From contig OW799237.1 in NCBI GenBank assembly GCA_941918925.1, positions 112,386,515 through 112,450,514 on the forward strand: 64,000 bases of DNA, read 5' to 3'. This DNA is from Phyto melanocephala (taxonomy: Eukaryota > Arthropoda > Insecta > Diptera > Rhinophoridae). Shown in pieces: positions 12,301 through 24,300 of the stretch. Made by a program: the position numbers and the translations under genes. The notes beneath the pieces were generated by a model. It saw only the letters and a program-made list of their open reading frames with translations. It was not told where the DNA came from and did not search any database. Position 1 is the stretch's first letter. Every line of letters begins with the position of its first letter.

Positions 12301-15300
12301 GTGTTGTGTTACAAAACCTTAACATTTAGCATAAAATACTGTAAACTAATACAAAAATAGTACCAATAGTACATAACAGGGGGATTGTGAATTGAAAAAC
12401 TGTAGTGTGGCTATTTTACATAAAAACTAAAGAAAAACAAGTAAAAGCGCTATATTCGGCCGTGCCGAATCTTATATACCCTTCACAACGTGTAGTCATG
12501 CAATAACAGTAAATTCACGTATGTATGTTAAAAAAAAAACAAAAAAAAATAAAAAATAAAAAAAAAATTAAAAAAAAAAAAATTTAAAAAAAAAATTAAA
12601 AAAAAAAAAATTATTATATACATATATAATATATATAAAACAAAAAAAAAATAAAAAAAAAATTAAAAAAAAAAAATAAAAAAAAATAATAATAAAAATA
12701 TATATAATATATTAAATAAAAAATAAAAAAAAAAATAAAAAAAAAATTAAAAAAAAAAATTTTAAAAAAATTTAAAAAAAAATTTTTTTGCCTCAGCTGG
12801 GATTCGATGCCACGTTTTCTCTAACCAGTATACACGTTTGTATGTATGTATGTTGTTGTTGTAATGTTGTTTTTATGAAAAGAAAATCGAGGTGGTCGTG
12901 GGTTTTTGCTCATATCTCAGTTGTTTATGTACCGATGTTTCTGATTTTCAATACCGATCTACTCCCGAATATTTCTGATATTTTAATACCTTACCCGGGT
13001 CCAACCTATGTCGGGGGGCTTCAAAAAGTTGATTTCAACATACACACGGACAGACGGACAGACGGTCAGGGCTTAATCGACTCCTCTATTCATAAGCTTT
13101 CAGAAAATATATACTTTATGGGGTCGGAAATGAAAATTGTAGAAATTTCACACGGAATGACAAACCTATATATACCCTTTTTCACTGTGTGAAGGGTATA
13201 ATAAAAACAAATTTTTGTTTGATTTAGTTTGTGTAATAGTTAGTAGTTATTGTTGAAGTTTTTCTTTTTTAATGTTTTGTAAATATAACGGAAATAATGA
13301 AATTCTGCACTATTTAAGCAAAGATTATCAAATATATTGTACAGCTGGTGGCTAAAAATTAGCTATTGATAATTTTTTAATAAAGTGTTGGAAAAAAGTA
13401 ATAGAGAGGCATTGTAATTTTCAATATTCGTTTAAAATTCAAAATATACTTTGTTAAAAATATTCTAGAATGAACATTTTTATTTTATTTTGCTCACGAA
13501 AAAAATGTTTTGTTTAATATTACCACCAGATCATATTCTTTTTTTAACTATTGGATAAACGCCAGAAACAGTAAGTCAGTCCTTAAACTGCAGCGACTTA
13601 CCATCGTATTATTAGAATGTTTTTGTGTTTTGTGGAATGTTTTTGTGTTCTTTATTAGCGTGGTGACATACAAAATTTTTTTATCGGGCAAAAGCACTTT
13701 ATTCCTATTTATAAGGATAAGATGTTGGCTAGCGATATTATATTTATATTTCAAAAATATAAAAATCTTAAATTTTTGTTGTTCTATTCTATGTCCCGAA
13801 AAAAATCAAAACCCTTTAGATTATAGAAGTTTTAAATTGATGTTAAAAATTGTTAAGATTTCAGCAGGATGGTGTAAAAATAGTAATTATATTGACTGAA
13901 AATTGAACTTGAAATTGAAATTGAACAAATTAAAAAAAAATAATATTTTAAGAAAAATGTTCTTTATTAATTATTATGGGCCATATTCATAAAAAATATT
14001 TTAGTTTAATTGAAGGCTTATTTCAAATAAGCCTTTAATAAACCTAAGATATTTTTATGAATACGGCCCTATAAATTTAATTTGAATTTACAAACTTACG
14101 GTATTTTTTTTTGCCACCAGCAGTAATTTTATTTTTTGTATCTCTAGAAGGAAATAAAATAAGTCTGATAAAAAAAAAAACGCGATAATTTGTATTTAAC
14201 AAACTGTAGCAAATACATCTGCACTTAATTTACAGATTTAAAACAAAGAAAAAAATCAAACCACACCAAGCAAACAAATATTTAAACGAATGAATCTACA
14301 AAAAAAAAAAAAATAGCGATAAAGTCAACAGAGCATAACAATTGGTTAAATAGTGTTGTATAAAATTTAAATAAAGCTCTGTAGCTAGTTCAGCACTGGC
14401 TAAGACACACTGTTGCAAATAATTTGTAATACAGGAAAATAGGTATAAAAAAATTTGTACTTAAACTTTGATTTATTTGTTTCAGAAGGTATGTACTTAT
14501 ATGCATATGCATATACATATATGTATATTATGTTTTAAAGGGCAAAAAAAAACAGATTTTAACAGATTTCTATATTTTTTTTTGGTATAAATTTTTGGTT
14601 TCATTGCATTTTATTTAATGTTTACACATTCTTATTTTATGTTGAATCGTTTTTTCCAAATTCCAATTAAAAATGTTTTGATTCTGGAAGAAAATATCAG
14701 TTGTATGGTACATATAGATACTGCCGTTAAAACAACAGAATAATTTAAGTCGTAAAAATTGAAGTACATACATATATGTAAGTATATAAATACTACCGGT
14801 CAATAATCAGTCTGTTACTTAGTTTTAATCTTTGTCATAATCTTAACATAAAAGAACTTAAACACTTTTAAAACAATCTGAGTAGAATTACAAATTAAAT
14901 GTTGAGGCAATTACAGTAGAAACTCGATTCTTACTCGCAATGAAAACTGGGCTAGGTGCAAGTATTTTATTTACTTTTTATAAAATTTTTTGCATAGTGC
15001 TTTGTGCCAACTTGCTTTTAGTTCTGCGCTGCCTTTAAGCCTCTGTCAGACTTACAACTCAGCTCTAAACTGACGTAGTTTAGTTCAATTCGTCAACTGC
15101 AAGATACTACGGCGGTAATTCGTCAAACTTTACTTTAGATTACAAACAAACAAAAAATCTACAGAGAAATGTATGTGAAAAAAAGTATTGAGATTAAAAT
15201 TTGTGAATGTTACAAGTGCTGAGGACGTAATGAAAAAAATTTCGTATCGCAAAAATCGAAGTGTGCAAATAGGGAGCATGTGCAAGAATCGAGTTTCTAC

Positions 15301-18300
15301 TGTAAATGGATAAAAAATTAAGCACAATTATCGAAAAATGTTAACAATCAGTAAAAAAAAACAATTTTTTTAATATTTTATTTTATTGGTCAGTATTAAT
15401 AATTAAACAAAATTTTAAAAATATTAATAAAAAGTGCAAAAATAAGAAATAAACACGTTCACAAAGAAATTAAAGAAAATACATACATACATATTTACCG
15501 AAAGAAAAAATTATTTATCTGTCGAAAAGCAAAAAATGAAAAAAAATAAGTTAAAACAAATGTGTATAACTTAACAGCGAGCGCTATTGACCCATTGTTT
15601 CTGACACTTCATTCAACAGATAAAAAAAAATAAAACAACATCAACAAAATATTTATATTATAAACTGTCTTACGTAAACAAAATACATTAATACGGGTTG
15701 ACATAATCATCATTTATTAGTTGCATTTAAAACTTGATATACATATAACCCCAGTAATTTTTTTCTCTCTCTTAATACCTCTTTATTTAACGGCCGATAT
15801 TGTTGGCCAAAAATATAAAATACAGTCAGGAGTTAGTAAACATCGATTAATAAAGGAAAAGTTGAAATACAGAAATTATATTTATGATGACAGACATAAG
15901 TAAATTATTTCTCATAAAATTTTTCTTATACATAATTTTTTTTAAGGGATTTTGTTTTAGCAAAAGTTTTGAGTAAATAAATACATTTCTTAAATTGAAA
16001 AAAAGAAAATTGTCTTTCTAATTCCTAAAAGTTTTACGTTTGAAAAAGAGTTTAATTGACAGCTCAGGTTATTTAAATAAATAAATAAATAAAATGAATT
16101 CCAAATACATGTATGTGTTTTCTTTTAAAATTTTGGCACTTTTGTTGAAAGTCTTTTTAAAAAAATTTTTTTTTTTCAGATATAAACCGTTTTTTTTTTA
16201 AATATATGGTAACGCTGCTTGCCACTAAAATTTTTTTCAAGTGGTTTTAACAATTTACCGATAAAATTAATTATCTTAGTTGTCGGATCTTCATTAAACA
16301 AAGTTTTAATAACCGACTGTCTTATCTTATTATTTTAATAATGTTTTCTATGAAAATACTGTTTACAATGCCCTAAACAGGGTAAATAACATAAGTGCCA
16401 ATTGTTTATACCTATTGTGTTATAATTTTAAGCAAATTTATTCTTGCTTTCGTAAAGTAATAGATATTTTCAAGGTTTTTCTTTAATATGCAACCTTAAA
16501 TATTTAAACAAACATGGTTTTGCATAAGTAACATTTAAAAATATGAACAAAACTAGTCCTTGATTTGCAATTAGTAGCACAGACACGTGACAATTAAAAT
16601 CGATGGTATCTTTTTAGTGCATTTACACATAGTATAGCAGCTAAACACTTTTGTTGCTATTTTAAATATAATATTTTATACGTTTTATAAAAGCTTTTAT
16701 AAGCTTTTTATTTAAAAATTTTTTTTTTTTTAGTTTTCTATTTTCAAAAAGTTTTCGACATGTTATAGATTTGAATAATCTTTGCAAACAATATATGGAT
16801 GAAAAAAAAATTATAAGCTCTGGATTAAATTTACAGAAAGTATCAACATTTATCGGTCCATAGAACGTTTTAGTAAATATTTGATTCGTGCAAAATTTTT
16901 GAGTTTTTTTTCTTCATTTTATACAATATTTTTAACTTCGCTTAAAAGATTTTATTTCATTAATTTTGATTAATCAGTATTTCACTAAGTTTTTAAAGCC
17001 AGTTTGTCTGCTTCTATATTTATTTATATCTTGTGATTATTTATTTTTGTTTTTTTTTAAACTGAAAAAATTAAATATAAAGGGTGTATCACAGTATGAT
17101 CAGTATGAAACACGTATTTTTTGAGATAGATTTGTTTTTTTATTTAATTGTAAAGAAAACATGTTCCGATTAAGAATGGAATAAAATATTCGTCTAATGG
17201 GCACTCTTGCTTTTAACAGAAAAGCTTTCAAAAGTTCTACCAGTACGTTGATGAACGGGAGTGCGTTTTTGTAAATTTTTTGACCACATTAGTTGCACTT
17301 TCTGAACTAAAAATTCTTTGAAGCTTGGAAAAGGTCCATGAGTTTCTAAGTTTTCGCAATTATAACGCTTTATTTTTTCGTAAAGCGCTTCATATATACA
17401 AATTGGAATAAACATATCGACCCCTGTTTATTAGCGAGCGTTTTTATTACTTTTAAATGAATAAAAACGTAAATAACACTGCAACATACGATAAAATATA
17501 CATAGTGTTATCTCCATAACTAAAACAGTTATCGCTATAATATTTTATCAGCAGATAGATTAATGTAAAACCAATTAGCATAAAAAAGTCGATTTCTAAA
17601 AAAACGTAACATACGCTAATTTCGGGTCGATATGTATGTGCTGATAAATTTCAGAGTTGCCACTGCCACAAGAAAATTTACACTAAATTTAAAAAGTGAT
17701 TTTTTTGAGTTACTATTATAAATATTGAAAAAAAAAACATTCTGTATTTAATACAATATACATATGTATATGCTTAATTAATCTTATTCAGTTTTTTTTT
17801 ATGATTTGTTAAATCATAAAGTTAATTATTAAGGTTTTTATTAATGTTGCAAAAAAATTAATGGTGTATTTTAATTATTTATATGAGAGTACAAACATAT
17901 GCATATATGCAGTACATACATACATATGTATATAAAAAATTATACCAGAATATTAAAAAAAATTACAAAAGAATTTAATATTGCGGTTTTTATAAAGTTT
18001 TTGTTGTGAAGAATAATATCAAGGATTGATTGTAAGGGTTTTAGCTTTAATGATTTTAAAGGTGTGTAATTTTCCAAAAAATAATCAAGATTTGCAACAC
18101 AAATGTGTGCTTGACGAAACGTGCTAATTATGTATTTTTTTTTAAAGAAACACTTTTGTCATTAAATTTAAGGTTTATTATGATTTTTTATAAACCTAAT
18201 CCTTTTTTAACACGGTACATATGTTCCAAAGCACACAACACAGGAAAGTGTTAACTGTGATTCTTTAAACAATTACATAAGTTTAATCTGTGGTATTGAA

Positions 18301-21300
18301 ATGACACAGCTTAAGCAGGTACCAGTAGCTTCGTAATGAATATTATGTTTTTATTTAAATTTGTTGTTTATTTCCATAATCGAAATATAAAAATGCAAAA
18401 CTGATAGCAAATTTGCTTCTAGCTTTCTTTTGAACAAAGTCAGATATATTTTTTGTATCAGTTTTATTTTACAAAAAAAGTTTTTAGACTCTCCACAGTT
18501 GTGCCGGTTTTGTATTTACCCAATTGGCCGCGTCTTCAAGACATCTTCGACAATGAGTACAAGACATTGTTAAATCGATTAAAACATATTAAGGACAACT
18601 AAGCCAAATCGTAGAAGACATTTTCAAACAAATGGTCAATCGTTGACGACTGTATAAGCAGTACATCTAAATTTTTTCGCTGACGATTATATTTTATTTT
18701 AACTCTTTTGTGATATACATATATACACATATTTACAAACTATATCTCATATATACAAAGGTTAATACAAATATATACATACATATATAACCACTAAAGA
18801 TATCAAAGAGGACGACAATATAAACTATGCATTGGCGTAGTTAGAAATGTAACCTGGGTTTACAAAGGCCTGAGTTAAATTTATATGTATGTTTAATTTA
18901 GATAGTTAATTTTTTAAGTTCTTGGAGATAGGACATTGCACCGCCAATAATAGTCTTGTTACTCCAAGGAAACAAAGAAACTAAATAAGTAGTCAACGGA
19001 ATGTATGTAATTAGTCACCAGAGTGGTAGTTAATGAAGGTTTCCATTAAAAAAGTACAGTGAAAAATTTCGAGTATGAAAAATTCAAAATTTTTTGAAGA
19101 AATCGTTAAAGACAAAGTCATCTACGACGATTTTGCCAACTGGGTAGTGTGCGATAGACATATCGTTTGTTACAAGTAGAAAGACCCTAACTCTAATAAT
19201 TGTAACTTTAAAGAAGCCAAAATCGTAATAGCAACTGTATATCATAATGTAACTTCTTGTGTTAAATTGCTTGTAAAACTGTTATTTTTGATACTATTGC
19301 GTTGAATTTATGTAAAATGTATTAAAATTACGAGTTCGTGAAAAATACAAACTTTCTACTTGTAACCATCGATATGAATGTACATATATTAACGATCATG
19401 TGGGATGTACAAACATATTTTACATTTTTAATATGTAATAAAATTTTATTTGCAATAATAAAATGTTTAATCAATTCTCTTCATAGTTGAGATTGAGAAC
19501 CTTTTTATGGAATTGTTATGTTTACCTTATTTAAACTCTAGACATTTAATTAATCATGTAACAAAAAATGTTTTATAAATATTCGTAACTTAAGACTTGT
19601 ATCTTTTTAAGCTATAAATATGTTAATTTTGTCTGTTTTAAACGTCATAGTTTTAAAACAAGCTAAATTAATATTCAAATATCATTTAGATTTGGTTTTT
19701 TTTGTTTTTATTTTTTGTTTTTTTTGTTTTTTTTTTTTTGTTTTTAGAAAATACCCCAAAACAGATTAAAAAAACGTTTAATAACAAAAAATCCAAAAAA
19801 TTACGTCTGTTGGAGAATTGTGTCATCAGTTCTTTGGCTTGGAAAGCTACTGAACCATAAATAATGCATATTTAGGTGCCATTCTTTTATTATTCGGTGT
19901 TTCTCTGTGTATTATTTTGTTTATTTCTTTTAATTGCTTGACACAAATGTTTTGCAAATTTATTGCAATATCTGCTTTACATATTCATATAGATACATAC
20001 ATACATACCTATATACAGCTGTGTTCGAAAAAATAGACATGAGGTAAAAAAAACTGTTTTTGAATTTTTTTTTTTTATATTTACGTCATATTAAATTTAA
20101 TTTCATACTTAATAAAATCAATACAAGGCTAAAATTTATAAGCGAAATATATGTTTTATATTGGTTGAATAGTTCTATCTAACTAAGATGACCAACTATT
20201 TCTTGTTCAAAAAGAGTACACTTTGCAAGTATTTCATAATAGGTGAGAAAAAAAAGAAATTAAACACACATTTAAAACAGCAAAAAAAGTGGCATAAAAT
20301 TTTGAAATGCACTTTTGTTTATTTTTTAACACTTTGGTGATAATTTCCAAGCAATTTGGCTACATAGTTTTTTTTTATATGGCTTCTCTGACTTTGACTC
20401 TGACATCTTTTATGGGAGTGAGATGCAAGACTATAGAATACAGTGATTAGAGAGCCTTTAATCCAACCATAACTGTTTAACGATTAACAGGGCTGCCAAC
20501 TTTTTAATTTCAATATCCACCTCTTTTCACAAATGTTTGACGTTGTTAGAAAAAGAGGTCTGTAGTATCTATCTATTTATTAAGGTACATAATACGGCCT
20601 CTCAATTGTGCCGGAAACGGCAAGCAATATCCGTACGTGAAATTCAAATCACTATTAAAACCATTAAATTATACAAATGAGTGCTTTCAGAGTACAGGAA
20701 TTAAAAAAAAGTACGGTTTACGAAAAAAGAGTACAAAATTCAGTAAATGAGTATAGTTGGTCACCTTAATCTAACAAAAAATGGACTAAGTTTAAATCTC
20801 TTAAAGCATTAGAACATGTGGATGCCCCAGCTCCACTTGGGAAAAAAACAACTGATGAATCTAACATTAAGAGATAAAACTTAAGATGGATGTTAAACAC
20901 TATGTAATTAATAATAGATTATAATGAAAATATATTTTTGAACCTTATATTTCCACGAGGAAAAAATAAAAAAACAAAATTGTTCGAATAGCTTTTTTAA
21001 TTATACACACTACGTGTAAACTTTGGATACTCGAAGCCTTTTAACAACCGACTAACTAAAACAAAAATATTTTTTGCATAATTCCCCGAATTTGCCTGAT
21101 TATTTTGATAAAAGGTAGCCTATGCGTTAACCGAGGTTGTTGTCTATCTGTGTGCCAAATTTCTTTTAGTTCCGTTCAGCCGTTTTTGCAAGATTAAGTT
21201 ACAAATAGTAGGATAAGTGATTAAAAATGTTTTTTAACATTGATTATAGAATAATTTTTTTATTTTATTTAAAAACCCACTGTCGTAACTAATGGACAAC

Positions 21301-24300
21301 AAAAAAAAACTATTCAATAACTATTTCTATTTATATTTCTTTGAAGTTAGGTAAAAAGGTATAAAGTCGGCAACTGCAGTTTTTGTTTAATAAAAATCAA
21401 AATATGAATTTTTTCTGAATTATTGAAGAAAGAACAAATAATTAGGATTAGAAGCAGTTGATGCCAAACAAAGAGAAGAAAAAATTGAGTTAAACATACT
21501 TAATCAAAAACCTCACATTGCAATTTTTTGACTTAAGAACTTTTTACTTAACGTCACAGATTTAACACACCTCTATGTATAGCGTGTTTCCTCATAATGT
21601 ACTATTGCTTTTTTAGGAATCCATTTAATAATCGCACTTGTACAATTCTATTCTAAAAGAGTGTTTCAAATTTTGTACGACTACGTGTCTGACGCAGCAC
21701 TATAATGACTAAACACAAATTTTAATGTGTGTGTGTTTTACTCTGTAAATATGTATGTTTCCATAAATTTAAAATGCGGATATTAATTCTATAAAAGAAG
21801 ACAGATTTTAAATGGGTTCTGTATTTTTCTAAGAATATTCTGAAAATATGTCACGAAGTCTTTTACGTATAGATAAAAAAGATGAAATTAATGGTTCCTT
21901 TTTAGAATAATACGTTGATGACTAAGCTTAGAATTGAATATACAGTCAAGTTAGTTTTTATTCATAATTTTAATGTTTAGATTTACAGAAAATGTTAAAA
22001 ATACTTTCTATTTAAAGACATTTTTCGATACATTTTCCATTTGTAAAAAATTTTCTACAAATTTTTTTTTTGGAATAATTATCGATCAGTTTGGTATTTA
22101 TAAACCATTAAAAAATATGTATGTACTACATTCATATGTATATTGTTTTCTATTTATAATATTTATTTTATTTTAAATTCTATAGACCGATTTTTTTGTA
22201 ATTAATATAAGAATCCATTACAAATCTGCTCTATATAAATACGGTGTCCATGCGTTTTGTATGTTCACAGAATAGTACTGTATTTGATAGTCTTGTTTTG
22301 TATAAATTAGTTTATAAGGACAAATCATTAAAATGTTTTTTATTTTATTTTCTGTTCAGTATTTGTTCTGTATTTTTATACCTTAAAATACTTTAAAAAA
22401 TAAACATAGTTTCTGTCTTATTAATCAACAATGAAAAGGTCTTGAAATTCGAGTTGTAAAAATAATAATTCGAAAAACCGGTATTTTTATTATTGTTGTT
22501 TGTTTTTTTAAACCGGTTTTTTAAATTAGTCGTTTTATGAATTCCTCGAGAAACTAGTTTTTATGTCTCCAATTATTCAACAATATCGAATAGTTATGTT
22601 CGCTTAAATATATACTTACATATGTCCTTGTCTATAAAAACTATCTTTGTATTACAATTTTTTTAACTCTCTTTAAAAATTACTTTCGCCTCTAAAACAC
22701 TTGTGAATTACGCAACTTTTCCTTCACAGTGTGTGTAGAGAGAGAGGGGAGTTGATTGAAAAATTTCCGTATGCCAGTGAGTTGGTTACAAACAACTACA
22801 AATTGTTTTACAATTCTGTATGTGATAAAAATCTTGTGGAATAGTTCGGAAATGAATCGTTATTGAAATCCAGCACAATTTTCCAAAAAAAAAGACGACT
22901 GCCTTTGTTTTCTACCCACATTTTTACCACAAAAAAAAAAAGGATTCAATTTTTTTATGTACAATAGTTAATTTTTGGAGGGGGTGGTACATTGCATCCC
23001 CCAGAATAGTCTAGTTATGCCAATGTTTCTGTTGTGCTATTAATTAAGAAGTCATAAAAAAGTCATATGAAGGGGAAAATTAAAATATAAAAAATAAAAG
23101 TAGTTATGTATTATGTAAAAATAATATTAAATTAAATATTTTTTTAACTGTTAAATATTTAATCATATTCTTCTGAATCTGAGCCAGACAAGAAATCATT
23201 ATGAGTTGTAGAAATAAATACACTTATAAATTTTTTAAGAGATCCTTAGTTATTTTAAAAATTTTGCAAAATTTATGGTTAAAAAATTTTTGTCTTCAAA
23301 ACGATTTGATTACAACGATTTTTCAATATTAAACGAGAGTTCTATAAAACATTTTATTTACTTTTAAATATCAGAAAGTAACAACTTAAAAAAATTTTAA
23401 AATAATAAACTCTAATTTACTATACAAATTGTTTAAGAGTTTAGCTTTATAATAATTCCTTAACAGATGCAATTTGATTTTTTTAAATACTATTAAGGAG
23501 TAGACGAAATAAATTTTCGCAGAAGTACAACTTATCGCGTAAATTTATTCTGACACATAGGGCCAATTCAAAGTAGACTCTCATATTGTACTATGCCATA
23601 TAATTCATATTAATATGACTAGTGACTTTGAACACCTTTTGTTAACAAATTATGTATTTAATACAAGAAAGAAGACAAAGAGATGACGCTGTTAAAAATT
23701 GTATGTATACAGGAAAGAAGAAAATAGAAAATATTCTCTCTGAGAGGTGAGAAGCGAAGAAATTCTCTCTGAGAGACAGTATGGTTAAAAGTATAACATA
23801 AACAATTTCTTATACATAGGAAACAAATGTGTAAAGTCATATTATTTTTTTTGTACGGAAATTACTCACAAAAATTTTATGCATGCATAAAATAATATGA
23901 AATAGTACAAATATGACTGATATGCAACCACTTTGAATTGGCCCATAGTTTTATTAAAAAATAATGACATAAAATTTTTATTAAAGAAAAATCCAGAAAA
24001 ACCTAAAGGCAATGTTAAAAAAAGCTGAAAAAAGTGAAATTAATTGAAAAATACAGTTGAATTTAGCTAAAAAAGCTAATATTGCCACACAATCGACCAC
24101 CACTAGTTGCGAAAAAGTTAGCTATAGGGTAATAAATCCAGGAATTTATGTGTTTAAAATAAATATGTATGGTTGTTTGTTTGTTTGTTTGTTTGTACGT
24201 TACACATAGTTTATGTTTTTGCTTAAATATATGTTAAATATATATTAACTACTACAGCTATATTTTATGAGGCCTTAGGCAATTTCTTTTATATGTTATA

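Noticed and set aside
12788..13192. A 134-codon open frame with similar frames at 28702-28980, 52153-52567 and 56628-56924
   Set aside because: The frames are similar because they lie in copies of the same Helentron-like repeat. They cross the tRNA-like block, the GTCY microsatellite and the closing hairpin. There is no recognisable domain and the lengths differ from copy to copy.
18500..18690. Tc1-type transposase C-terminus ('NWP' followed by 'DNEYKTLLNRLKH' on the plus strand)
   Set aside because: Only one short, weak resemblance to the Tc1 motif NWPAQSPDLNPIE, with frame breaks and no supporting terminal repeats.
20018..20050. Tc1-type terminal repeat 'cagctgtgttcgaaaaaata'
   Set aside because: No inverted partner or transposase was found nearby.
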